A DNA stretch of 41,375 nt, taken from positions 1-41,375 of the forward strand of contig DIEM01000060.1 of assembly GCA_002418625.1 (NCBI GenBank), written 5' to 3'. The position numbers were made by a program, and so were the translations under genes. Shown here in pieces: positions 1 to 7,952 of this stretch (the first letter of the stretch is position 1; each line of letters opens with the position of its first letter). The notes below the pieces were generated by a model, which did no database searches, was not told where the DNA came from, and worked only from the letters and a program-made list of their open reading frames with translations. Source of the DNA: Firmicutes bacterium UBA5774. Lineage in GTDB: Bacteria > Bacillota > Clostridia > Peptostreptococcales > Anaerovoracaceae.

Positions 1-686
1 ACATAAGATTCAAAAAGGTCGGAACCCATACCCGCAACATCGCCGACATTGTCTCCGACATTGTCAGCAATAACAGCCGGATTTCTCGGATCATCTTCCG
101 GTATGCCGGCTTCGACTTTTCCAACAAGGTCAGCTCCGACATCCGCTGCCTTTGTATATATCCCGCCACCGACCCTTCCAAAGAGGGCCATCGAAGATGC
201 TCCAAGGCTGAAACCGGTTATGACGCTGATTTTCTCGATCCCAAGCGCGATAAATATGGAACCGACGCCAAACAATCCAAGCCCGACGACGCAAAGGCCC
301 ATGACAGCGCCTCCTCTGAAGGCGACTTTCAGCGCTTTGTTCATTCCAAACTCTCTCGCGGCGTTTGCAGTTCTTACATTGGCCTTCGTCGCCACTCTCA
401 TGCCGATATTCCCGGCCAATACTGAGAAACCTGCGCCAATGAGATAGTTGACTGCCGTGCTCCAGCCGATTCCAAAACCGAGTATCAAAAACATGATCGT
501 GACAAAAATGATCATTGTCTTATACTCTCTTTTCAGGAAAGCCATTGCTCCCTCCCTGATGTACGATGCTATCTCCTTCATGCGCTCCGTACCTTCGTCC
601 ACTTTGCCGATCCAGACGGAAAGGCCGTAGGCGAAAATCAGAGCGGTTATGCCGGCAACTGGTGCGACATAGACTAAAAACTCCAT
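1..686 (-). CDS. hppA: Membrane-bound proton/sodium-pumping pyrophosphatase, N-terminal part
   Basis: This is the first 228 codons of a V-type H+(or Na+)-translocating inorganic pyrophosphatase; the rest lies beyond the left edge (family length is roughly 650-700 residues). The family hydrolyses PPi in the membrane and pumps cations. The visible part has several hydrophobic membrane segments and, near the edge, the family signature: AADVGADLVGK, then an acidic PEDDPRNP stretch, then DNVGDNVGD, which holds the Mg-PPi-binding aspartates. The ATG at 686 follows a GGAGGAGAA ribosome binding site. It is the last visible gene of the minus-strand block after secG. The residues that separate K+-dependent from K+-independent types and H+ from Na+ pumping are mostly outside the window, so the ion cannot be called. 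Identity is near certain. Confidence 0.96.
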   Translation of the reverse strand, partial: MEFLVYVAPVAGITALIFAYGLSVWIGKVDEGTERMKEIASYIREGAMAFLKREYKTMIIFVTIMFLILGFGIGWSTAVNYLIGAGFSVLAGNIGMRVATKANVRTANAAREFGMNKALKVAFRGGAVMGLCVVGLGLFGVGSIFIALGIEKISVITGFSLGASSMALFGRVGGGIYTKAADVGADLVGKVEAGIPEDDPRNPAVIADNVGDNVGDVAGMGSDLFESY

Positions 687-738
687 TTTACTCTTCTCCT
701 CCTTGACATATCATTCAATTTTTTTCAATAGAATTTAG

Positions 739-765
739 ATAAGAGGCGCATAATGCACCTCTTAT
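739..765 (-). terminator. Stem-loop between secG and hppA
   Basis: An 11-bp inverted repeat (ATAAGAGGYGC, one mismatch) with a 5-nt loop sits between the end of secG and the start of hppA. No clear T-run follows on the minus strand, so it may be a weak terminator or an RNA-processing or stability element that lowers expression of hppA relative to the genes upstream. Confidence 0.45.
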
Positions 766-772
766 AAAACCT

Positions 773-1003
773 TTATTCTATCGCTACAAGTACCAGCGAA
801 CAAATGATGAATACTATAGCTCCTCCGGTCGAAACCTTGCCGAGCATCGCTTCGTATCCCTTGCTTTTCTTCTTGCCGAACAACTGTTCCGCGCCGCCGC
901 CAATGGCGCCCGACAATCCCGCGCTTTTGCCTGACTGCAGCAATATGCTCGCAATCAATATCAGACTTGAAACCGTCAGCAGAACCATGAAGAATATTCT
1001 CAC
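773..1003 (-). CDS. secG: Preprotein translocase subunit SecG
   Basis: A 76-residue SecG, the small accessory subunit of the SecYEG protein channel in the cytoplasmic membrane. It has two hydrophobic helices (about residues 3-21 and 55-74) flanking a conserved loop with LLQSGKSAGLSGAIGGG and a polar FGKKKSKG stretch, as in Gram-positive SecG. I chose the GTG at 1003 rather than the upstream ATG at 1045: it has a strong GGGAGGTG site 5 bases upstream and gives the usual family length, whereas the longer reading adds an atypical charged N-terminus. Placement after eno is a recurrent Clostridia arrangement. Confidence 0.92.
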   Translation of the reverse strand: MRIFFMVLLTVSSLILIASILLQSGKSAGLSGAIGGGAEQLFGKKKSKGYEAMLGKVSTGGAIVFIICSLVLVAIE

Positions 1004-1035
1004 CCTAGCACCTCCCTTTACAAAATAACTTCTAA

Positions 1036-1064
1036 ATTCTACCATGAAGTATTGGAATAAGCAA
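1036..1064 (-). promoter_or_regulatory. Candidate sigma-A promoter for secG (and hppA)
   Basis: On the minus strand, TTGCTT (1064-1059), a 17-bp spacer and TAGAAT (1041-1036) precede secG by about 30 bases. This lies in the AT-rich gap after eno and would allow secG expression independent of the glycolytic genes. Identified by eye only. Confidence 0.5.
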
Positions 1065-1130
1065 TAATTATTCTTATTGTCAGAATAATAAATGTGTATC
1101 GTACATCTTGGGAAAATTTTTCCTCTATTA

Positions 1131-2423
1131 CTATCTTTTCATATTATAAAATGCGTTAAGTCCGGCATATTCACCCGATATGTCAAGCAGCTCCTCGATA
1201 CGCATCAGCTGGTTGTATTTAGCGACGCGATCGGTTCTGGAAGGTGCCCCTGTCTTTATCTGTCCGGCGTTCACGCCAACTACGATATCGGCGATCGTCA
1301 CATCCTCGGTCTCGCCGGAACGATGCGAGATTATGGTTGTATAACCTGCCCGCTTGGCCATTTCAATGGCATCCAGCGTCTCCGTCAGCGTGCCGATTTG
1401 ATTGACCTTCACCAGTATCGAATTTGCAACGCCCATATCGATGCCCTTTTTCAGCCTGTCGGTATTGGTCACAAACAGATCGTCTCCGACCAGCTGAACT
1501 TTTTTGCCAAGTCTTTCGTACATATGTTTCCAGCCTTCCCAATCATCTTCCGAAAGACCGTCCTCTAATGAAACGATTGGATATTTGGCCAGCAGCATTT
1601 CATAGTAATCGACCATCTGCGACGCTGTTTTGATCACACCTTCACCCGCCATATTATAAAGACCGGCCTTTTCATCGTACATTTCAGTCGCCGCTACATC
1701 AAGGGCGATCCTGACCTGCGTTCCCGGCTCATATCCGGATCTTTCAATAGCTTCCATGATCACCCGGATCGCCTCTTCGTTGGAGGAAAGATTCGGAGCA
1801 AACCCGCCTTCATCGCCAACGGCGGTACTCATGCCCTTTTCTTTCAAGACTGCCTTCAGGCTATGGAATATTTCGGCGCCCATACGCACCGCTTCCCTGA
1901 AGTTCGGAGCGCCTACCGGCATGATCATGAATTCCTGTATATCCACATTGTTGTCCGAATGCTGCCCGCCATTCAATATATTCATCATCGGTACCGGCAG
2001 CACCTTGGCATTGACACCGCCGATATACTGAAACAGCGGAAGGCCAAGCGAATTGGCGGCTGCATGCGCTGCTGCCATCGAAACGCCAAGTATGGCGTTT
2101 GCTCCCAAATTGCCCTTATTATCCGTTCCATCAAGACCAATCAGCATCTTGTCTATCGCAACCTGATCAAAAATATTCATGCCTTCAATTTCCGGAGCAA
2201 TGATGCTGTTGACATTGTCAACGGCTTTCTCTACGCCTTTTCCGGCATATCTTCCCTTTACATCGTCTCTGAGCTCCACGGCTTCAAACGCGCCGGTCGA
2301 AGCGCCGGATGGCACTATGGCCTTCCCCATGCTCCCGTCCTCCAGATGGATCTCCACCTCGACTGTTGGATTGCCTCTTGAATCGAGCACTTCCCGGGCT
2401 ATAACATCCTCAATGTATGACAT
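1131..2423 (-). CDS. eno: Enolase (phosphopyruvate hydratase)
   Basis: A 430-residue enolase converting 2-phosphoglycerate to phosphoenolpyruvate in the cytoplasm. It matches the family over its full length: N-terminal AREVLDSRGNPTVEVE, the GASTG loop, GDEGGFAPN, the metal ligands in LDVAATE, LEDGLSEDDW and GDDLFVTN, and the catalytic-lysine region LVKVNQIGTLTE followed by the SHRSGETED signature. The ATG at 2423 has an AGGAGGTG site. It lies 13 bases after tpiA with no room for a promoter, so it is probably co-transcribed with gapA-pgk-tpiA. No phosphoglycerate mutase gene lies between tpiA and eno, although many Clostridia have one there. Confidence 0.98.
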   Translation of the reverse strand: MSYIEDVIAREVLDSRGNPTVEVEIHLEDGSMGKAIVPSGASTGAFEAVELRDDVKGRYAGKGVEKAVDNVNSIIAPEIEGMNIFDQVAIDKMLIGLDGTDNKGNLGANAILGVSMAAAHAAANSLGLPLFQYIGGVNAKVLPVPMMNILNGGQHSDNNVDIQEFMIMPVGAPNFREAVRMGAEIFHSLKAVLKEKGMSTAVGDEGGFAPNLSSNEEAIRVIMEAIERSGYEPGTQVRIALDVAATEMYDEKAGLYNMAGEGVIKTASQMVDYYEMLLAKYPIVSLEDGLSEDDWEGWKHMYERLGKKVQLVGDDLFVTNTDRLKKGIDMGVANSILVKVNQIGTLTETLDAIEMAKRAGYTTIISHRSGETEDVTIADIVVGVNAGQIKTGAPSRTDRVAKYNQLMRIEELLDISGEYAGLNAFYNMKR

Positions 2424-2436
2424 GATCCTGCACCTC

Positions 2437-3183
2437 CTAAAAATTGATGATCCCGATAAAATCTTCGGGCTTCAGGCTTGCTCCGCCGACGAGCGCGCCG
2501 TCGATCTCCTCCATGCCCATCAGCTCGCTTGCATTGTCCGGCTTGACACTGCCGCCGTATTGAATGATCGTCTGCTCGGATATTGAATCACCATAAAGCT
2601 CCTCGACGACGCTCCTGATGAATCCGATCATCGTATTGGCCTGCTCCGGCGTCGCCGTTCTTCCGGTGCCGATCGCCCAGACAGGTTCGTAGGCGATCAC
2701 AAGCCTTGCCGCCGATTCATAAGGGATATCCTTCAGTGCGGCCAGTGTCTGTGAACGGACTACATCGAATTCCTTGCCTGCATCCCGCTGTTCGAGGACT
2801 TCCCCGACGCATAAAATCGGAGTTATCCCGTGTTCGAATGCCTTATGGAGCTTTTTGTTGACCGATTCATCTGTTTCATTGAAATACAGGCGCCTTTCGG
2901 AATGGCCGATGATACAATAATCCACGCCGAGCTCGGTCAGCATGCCGGGAGATATTTCACCGGTATAGGCTCCTTCCTCGGCATAATGCATATTTTGAGC
3001 GCCCAGTTTGATGCCCGTGCCTTCCAAGGCTGTCTTAAGAGTGCTCAGCTGTGTATACGGAGCGCATATGGCGACTGCCACATCACTCGCATTGTATAGT
3101 TTTAGAAACTCTTCCGTAAAAACGGCAGCTTCCTTGACAGTCTTATACATTTTCCAGTTGCCAGCTATGAATGGTTTTCTCAT
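2437..3183 (-). CDS. tpiA: Triosephosphate isomerase
   Basis: A 248-residue triosephosphate isomerase interconverting dihydroxyacetone phosphate and glyceraldehyde 3-phosphate. The (beta/alpha)8 barrel active site is intact: Lys11 in GNWKM, His94 in IGHSERR, Glu166 in AYEPVWAIGTG (the loop-6 region) and the phosphate-binding YGGSVKP near the C-terminus. Its start overlaps the pgk stop by four bases (ATGA), a sign of translational coupling. Length is typical and there is no sign of damage. Confidence 0.98.
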   Translation of the reverse strand: MRKPFIAGNWKMYKTVKEAAVFTEEFLKLYNASDVAVAICAPYTQLSTLKTALEGTGIKLGAQNMHYAEEGAYTGEISPGMLTELGVDYCIIGHSERRLYFNETDESVNKKLHKAFEHGITPILCVGEVLEQRDAGKEFDVVRSQTLAALKDIPYESAARLVIAYEPVWAIGTGRTATPEQANTMIGFIRSVVEELYGDSISEQTIIQYGGSVKPDNASELMGMEEIDGALVGGASLKPEDFIGIINF

Positions 3184-4370
3184 ATTTTATCCTCCAGTGC
3201 CGCAACGCCCGGAAGCACTTTGCCTTCGAGGAGTTCCAGCGAAGCGCCGCCTCCGGTCGAAATGTGGCTTATTTGATCTGCCAGTCCGAATTGATTGACC
3301 GCCGCCGCACTGTCTCCCCCGCCAATGATCGTGATAGCGCTGCTGTCAGCCATCGCCTGGGCCACGGCCTTTGTACCGTTTGCGAAATTGGACATTTCGA
3401 AAACACCCATCGGGCCGTTCCATAAAATCGTTCCCGAATTCAGGAGTGCCTTCCTGAAAAGTTCGATGGTCTTCGGGCCTATGTCCAGCCCCATTGAATC
3501 GGATGGTATCTTATCCGCGTCCGCTATGGAGCACGGCACATCATTGCTGAATTCCTTCGCTACGACGGTATCCACCGGAAGAAGTATCCGGACGCCGCGC
3601 AATACGGCTTTCTTGATCATTTTTTCAGCGAGAGCGACGCGTTCCGTATCCAACAGGGATTTGCCGATTTCGCAGTCGAGAGCTTTCAGGAAAGTGTAAG
3701 CCATGCCGCCGCCGATTATAAGCGTATCGACTTTATCGATCATTGAATCGATCAGCATGATCTTGTCACTGACTTTGGCTCCGCCTAAAACCGCTGTGAA
3801 CGGGCGCTTTGGATTCTTCAGTGTCGTGATCAGATAATTCATTTCGCTTTCCATTAGAAGTCCCGAAACCGCAGGCAGCATGCCTGCGATGCCTGTTGTT
3901 GACGAATGGGACCTGTGGGCTGTTCCAAAGGCGTCATTGACAAATATATCCGCCAAGTCGGCCAGCTCTTTGGAGAACACCGGGTCATTAACGGTTTCAC
4001 CGGCTCGGAACCGGACATTCTCGAGGAGCATGACGTCGCCTTCCCTGAGGTCAAGAGCCGCTTGACGTATTCCATCGTCTATGACTTCGGGAACGCTTCT
4101 GAACAGGACTTCCTGTCCCAACATCTGCGAAAGCCGCTCTGCGACGGGCCTCAAAGAATATTTCGCGTTTGGCACGCCTTCCGGTCTGCCAAAATGCGAC
4201 ATCAGAATTATCTTTGCGCCGTGATTTCGCAGATAACTGATCGTGTCCAGTGTGCTACTGATCCTGGTTTCGTCGGTTATCTCTCCCTTGTCATTCAATG
4301 GTATATTGAAATCGCAGCGGACAATGGTTCTTTTCCCTTTGACATCAATGTCCCGGATCGTTTTTTTCAT
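3180..4370 (-). CDS. pgk: Phosphoglycerate kinase
   Basis: A 396-residue phosphoglycerate kinase, the ATP-forming step from 1,3-bisphosphoglycerate to 3-phosphoglycerate. Visible family marks are the N-terminal VRCDFNIPL substrate loop, SHFGRP, the hinge-domain VLGGAKVSDKI, GGGMAYTFL and the C-terminal GGGDSAAAV nucleotide-binding loop. It starts two bases after gapA ends and overlaps tpiA at its 3' end, so the three genes form one unit. It is not fused to tpiA as in some bacteria. Confidence 0.98.
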   Translation of the reverse strand: MKKTIRDIDVKGKRTIVRCDFNIPLNDKGEITDETRISSTLDTISYLRNHGAKIILMSHFGRPEGVPNAKYSLRPVAERLSQMLGQEVLFRSVPEVIDDGIRQAALDLREGDVMLLENVRFRAGETVNDPVFSKELADLADIFVNDAFGTAHRSHSSTTGIAGMLPAVSGLLMESEMNYLITTLKNPKRPFTAVLGGAKVSDKIMLIDSMIDKVDTLIIGGGMAYTFLKALDCEIGKSLLDTERVALAEKMIKKAVLRGVRILLPVDTVVAKEFSNDVPCSIADADKIPSDSMGLDIGPKTIELFRKALLNSGTILWNGPMGVFEMSNFANGTKAVAQAMADSSAITIIGGGDSAAAVNQFGLADQISHISTGGGASLELLEGKVLPGVAALEDKI

Positions 4371-4372
4371 TT

Positions 4373-5383
4373 TTATAATCCCTTTCCGATGACATATTCC
4401 ATCAAATCAACGACTCTGTGGGAATAGCCCCATTCGTTGTCATACCACGACAGCACCTTGATCATCGTGCCGTCGATGACCATTGTTGACATCGCATCGA
4501 CGACTGAAGATCTTTCGTCTCCTTTGAAGTCGATGGAAACCAAAGGCTCCTCGCAAACCCCCAGAATACCTTTGAGTTCTCCCTCGGCGGCCTTCTTGAG
4601 CACTTCATTGACCTCATCCTTTGAGGTTTCCTTTTCGACGTCACAGACAAGGTCAACTACAGACACCGCAGGTGTCGGAACACGCATGGCCATACCGTTC
4701 AGCTTGCCTTTGAGCTGTGGCAGCACTAGTGAAACCGCCTTCGCTGCGCCGGTCGTCGTCGGGATCATGGATACGCCGGCGGCTCTTGCCCTTCTGAGGT
4801 CGCTGTGGGGGAGATCCAGGATTTTCTGGTCGTTCGTATAGGAATGAATCGTCGTCATCAATCCCCTGACTATGCCGAATTCCCTGTCGATGACTTTTGC
4901 AAAAGGAGCGAGGCAATTGGTCGTACAGGATGCGTTGGATATGACATGGTGCATTTCCGGGTCATATTTGTCCTCATTAACGCCCATAACGATCGTGATA
5001 TCTTCATCAGTCGCTGGCGCAGATATGACGACCTTCTTGGCGCCGGCTCTTATGTGCTTTTCCGCGTCCGCTTTTTTAGTAAACAAGCCCGTCGACTCCA
5101 GGACAAGCTCGACACCAAGTTCTTTCCATGGCAATTCTTCAGGATTCCTGACGGCAAGGATCTTTATTTCTTTGCCATTGACGATGATCGCATCAGGTTT
5201 CGATTCGACTGTCCCGTCGAATTTCCCGAAAACGCTGTCATATTTCAACAAATGAGCCAATGTCGCGGGACTCGTGATATCGTTGATCGCCACGATCTCA
5301 AAGTTGACATCCTTTTCGAATGTCGCTTTGAACGCATTCCTTCCAATCCTTCCGAATCCGCTGATTCCAACCTTTGTTTTCAT
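4373..5383 (-). CDS. gapA: Glyceraldehyde-3-phosphate dehydrogenase, type I
   Basis: A 336-residue NAD-linked glyceraldehyde-3-phosphate dehydrogenase. The Rossmann fold opens with GFGRIGRNAF, the acidic residue in AIND fits NAD rather than NADP preference, the catalytic cysteine is Cys153 in SNASCTTNC, and the C-terminal WYDNEWGYSHR is present. I placed the start at the ATG at 5383, which has an AGGAGG site; a longer in-frame reading from 5440 adds 19 residues that do not fit the family. The 60-base gap after rpoN shows no convincing promoter, so read-through from rpoN is possible. The usual central-glycolysis repressor gene cggR is not adjacent. Confidence 0.97.
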   Translation of the reverse strand: MKTKVGISGFGRIGRNAFKATFEKDVNFEIVAINDITSPATLAHLLKYDSVFGKFDGTVESKPDAIIVNGKEIKILAVRNPEELPWKELGVELVLESTGLFTKKADAEKHIRAGAKKVVISAPATDEDITIVMGVNEDKYDPEMHHVISNASCTTNCLAPFAKVIDREFGIVRGLMTTIHSYTNDQKILDLPHSDLRRARAAGVSMIPTTTGAAKAVSLVLPQLKGKLNGMAMRVPTPAVSVVDLVCDVEKETSKDEVNEVLKKAAEGELKGILGVCEEPLVSIDFKGDERSSVVDAMSTMVIDGTMIKVLSWYDNEWGYSHRVVDLMEYVIGKGL

Positions 5384-5443
5384 AATGATACCTCCTGTTT
5401 TATCTGAATTATTTTCATATTGCTTTAATTGAAAGTCCATCTC

Positions 5444-6883
5444 TCAATACCGCTTCCGTTTCGATGACGATGGAACTTTCATTTCGTCACGGTATTTAGC
5501 GACAGTCCTTCTGGAAATATCTATACCCCTTTCGGTCAGCATCTCTGCAATCGTCTGGTCGCTGAGCGGTGAAGCAGGATCCTCGGCATCCACAATCTCT
5601 CTTATGAAAGTCTTTATGCTTTCAGAGGATATGCCTTCACCGAAATTGCCCGAGGCGCCGCTTGTAAAGAAATATTTGATCTCAAAAAGCCCTCGCGGGC
5701 ATTGCATGTATTTCCCGTTGATCGCCCTGCTGACCGTGGATTCATGGATCCCCACCTCATCGGCGATCTGCTTCAGTGTCAATGTTTTTAAATATTTCGG
5801 CCCTTCATCGAAGAATTTCTCCTGGTATTTCACGACAGCAGTCACAACGTTGAAAATCGTTTGTCTTCGCTGCTCGATGCTTTTGATCAGCCATAGCGCT
5901 GAATTCAGACGGCCTGACAAAAACTTGGAGATCGTCGATTCCTTATCCGAATCCATCAGCATCTTTCGATAATAACTGCTGACCATCAGTTTCGGAGCGG
6001 TTGCTTCGTTTACATTCACAATATACTTGCCGTCCACCTTTTCAACCGTAACATCCGGTACGATATACCGCGTTTCGCTGGCGTCGCCAAATTCCCTGCC
6101 CGGTTTCGGCTCCAGGGACTTGATGATGTCACAGAGCTCCTGGACTTCCTTTACGGAGATTCCAAGATCCTTGGCTATATTATTGAGCCGGTTATCGGCG
6201 ATATCTTCAAGATGGCACTCGATCACTTTTACAAGCGTCGGATCCTCATGTCCCGAATTTCTCAGCTGGATCAAAAGGCATTCCTTCAGGTTCCTGGCTC
6301 CTACACCGGATGGTTCGAATGCCTGGATCGCCTCGAGAACGATCTCCACTTCTTCTTTCGCGATGCCGAATTTCGCGGCGATCTCTTCAACGCCAAGTGT
6401 CATATAGCCATTCTGATCCAGTGATTCAATGATATACTTTCCGATCTGGCGGCATTGTCTTCTGATTGGTGCAAATTGAAGCTGGAACATAAGGTGTTCG
6501 ACCAAAGTGATGCTTGATGTGGCGAACTGCTCATAGGTATATGTACTCTGTTCCCTGTTGATAAAGTCTTCCTGGCGATAGCTGATATCATCATACTCCT
6601 TGAGATGTTCTCCCCAGTCAATCTCTTCGCGCTCCGGCAGCTCAGCCTTGAGCCCATAGTCCTCCCCGGCCTCCGTCTTGTCCTTTTCGGCTGCATTGTC
6701 ACCGGCGCTTTCCGCGGGTCCCTCCTGTGCCGCTTCGAGGATCGGATTTGCAAGCAATTGCTCCTCAACATAGCTTTCGAGTTCCTGAGTGTTGAACTGC
6801 AAAATCTGGATAGCCTGAATCAGCTCAGGAGTCATAACCAGCTTCTGCATCTGCGCTATATTAAGTTCGTAACCAAGCTTCAT
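5444..6883 (-). CDS. rpoN: RNA polymerase sigma-54 factor
   Basis: A 479-residue sigma-54. It has the Gln/Leu-rich activator-responsive region I at the N-terminus, an acidic region II (about residues 55-95), the core-binding domain, a helix-turn-helix (IHESTVSRAINGKY) and a C-terminal RpoN box, SRRTVAKYRD at about 457-466, which reads the -24 promoter element. Sigma-54 needs AAA+ enhancer-binding proteins; none is encoded in this window and I found no convincing -24/-12 site. Lying just upstream of gapA is a known arrangement in Clostridia. The start has a GGTGG site. Confidence 0.96.
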   Translation of the reverse strand: MKLGYELNIAQMQKLVMTPELIQAIQILQFNTQELESYVEEQLLANPILEAAQEGPAESAGDNAAEKDKTEAGEDYGLKAELPEREEIDWGEHLKEYDDISYRQEDFINREQSTYTYEQFATSSITLVEHLMFQLQFAPIRRQCRQIGKYIIESLDQNGYMTLGVEEIAAKFGIAKEEVEIVLEAIQAFEPSGVGARNLKECLLIQLRNSGHEDPTLVKVIECHLEDIADNRLNNIAKDLGISVKEVQELCDIIKSLEPKPGREFGDASETRYIVPDVTVEKVDGKYIVNVNEATAPKLMVSSYYRKMLMDSDKESTISKFLSGRLNSALWLIKSIEQRRQTIFNVVTAVVKYQEKFFDEGPKYLKTLTLKQIADEVGIHESTVSRAINGKYMQCPRGLFEIKYFFTSGASGNFGEGISSESIKTFIREIVDAEDPASPLSDQTIAEMLTERGIDISRRTVAKYRDEMKVPSSSKRKRY

Positions 6884-6907
6884 CAGCCCACCACCTTTCG
6901 GTTCTAT

Positions 6908-6916
6908 ATTATATCA
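6908..6916 (-). promoter_or_regulatory. Extended -10 promoter for rpoN
   Basis: The minus strand reads TGATATAAT, an extended -10 element, 25 bases before the rpoN start. No good -35 hexamer lies 16-18 bases further upstream, as is usual for extended -10 promoters. It would drive rpoN and probably the glycolytic genes behind it. Confidence 0.5.
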
Positions 6917-6958
6917 CAAAAGCCTTCTGAACGGCATATTTTTTGCAAGCGCGATTAT

Positions 6959-6993
6959 AAAAAACAGCATTCGACGAATCTCGTGCTGCTTTT
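6959..6993 (-). terminator. Rho-independent terminator after trxB
   Basis: On the minus strand an interrupted hairpin with outer stem CAGCA/TGCTG and inner CGA/TCG is followed by six T residues. It lies just past the trxB stop and separates the transporter-trxB unit from rpoN. Confidence 0.65.
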
Positions 6994-7002
6994 GTATTTT
7001 AA

Positions 7003-7941
7003 TTAAATCTGTTCGATATAGGCGGATGCGTTAACTCCTGCGATGGCTCCGTCCGCTGTGGCCGTAACCACCTGCCGCAGACTTTTTTGACGTATGTCTC
7101 CGGCCGCATATACCCCCGGGATATTGGTTTTCATGTCCAAGTCGGTTATAATGTATCCTTTTTCGTCAAGGCTTATAGAATCTTTCCAGATTTCGCTGTT
7201 TGGATTATATCCAGTGAAAATGAATACCCCGAACATGCCGTCCTTGGGATCGGCTTTGCAGCTTGTGATCTCTCCGGTCTTGACATTTTTAACGATGATC
7301 TCGTCAACGGGACCGTCGCCTTTGATCTCTTCTATAACGCTGTCCAGCATGAAATGAACTTTTTCGTTGGCTTTCGCTTTATCGATGACGCATTTTTCTG
7401 CGCGAAATTCGTCCCTGCGGTGGATTATGGTCACTTTACGCGCGAATCTTGTCAGAAAAACACCTTCCTCCAGGGCGGCGTCTCCGCCCCCGACGACGTA
7501 GACTTCAAGATCCGTGAAGAAAGCGCCGTCGCATGTTGCGCAATACGAAACGCCCATGCCGATGTGCTCGCTTTCCCCCTTGCAGCCAAGCTGCCTCGGA
7601 TAGGCTCCGGCGGCTATGATGACGGCTTTGGCCGCATATTCATTGTTATAGCTTTTCATGATCTTGATATCGCCGGATACATCTGCGGAAATGATATCAT
7701 CAAGAACGATCTCCGTTCCGAATTCAGTCGCCTGCTCACGCATGCGCTCCGTCAGGGATGATCCGCTGTCGCCTTTGATACCGCCCGGATAATTTTCTAT
7801 ACTATGCGTCGAGGTGATCTGCCCGCCTATATTGCCCTTTTCAATGATCAGCACATCGGCTTTTGCTCTTCCGGCATAAAGCGCCGCCGACAACCCGGCA
7901 GGCCCTCCCCCTAATATAATGATGTCATGCATCTTCCCCAT
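7003..7941 (-). CDS. trxB: Thioredoxin reductase (NADPH, FAD-dependent)
   Basis: A 312-residue low-molecular-weight thioredoxin reductase, which passes electrons from NADPH through FAD to thioredoxin. Seen: FAD-binding GGGPAGLSAALYAGRA near the N-terminus, the redox-active CATC (Cys134, Cys137), the second Rossmann motif GGGDAALEE at about 152-160, the NADPH phosphate-binding HRRDEFRA, and the C-terminal FAD-contacting YAAGDIR. I start it at the ATG at 7941 because an AGGAGGTG site precedes it; an open reading frame continues upstream to 8064 but overlaps the transporter and does not resemble the family. Thioredoxin is also the usual reductant of class II ribonucleotide reductase, which is encoded elsewhere in the window. 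Confidence 0.95.
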   Translation of the reverse strand: MGKMHDIIILGGGPAGLSAALYAGRAKADVLIIEKGNIGGQITSTHSIENYPGGIKGDSGSSLTERMREQATEFGTEIVLDDIISADVSGDIKIMKSYNNEYAAKAVIIAAGAYPRQLGCKGESEHIGMGVSYCATCDGAFFTDLEVYVVGGGDAALEEGVFLTRFARKVTIIHRRDEFRAEKCVIDKAKANEKVHFMLDSVIEEIKGDGPVDEIIVKNVKTGEITSCKADPKDGMFGVFIFTGYNPNSEIWKDSISLDEKGYIITDLDMKTNIPGVYAAGDIRQKSLRQVVTATADGAIAGVNASAYIEQI

Positions 7942-7952
7942 AATTCCACCTC

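Noticed and set aside
739..765. Strong rho-independent terminator after secG
   Set aside because: The stem is good but no T-run follows, so it is listed only as a weak candidate.
1092..1568. Plus-strand ORF of 158 codons over eno
   Set aside because: Antisense to the conserved C-terminal half of enolase; no motif or translation signal.
4171..4195. TGGCACG-like sequence as a sigma-54 promoter
   Set aside because: It lies inside pgk and the second element (TTGCW four bases later) is missing.
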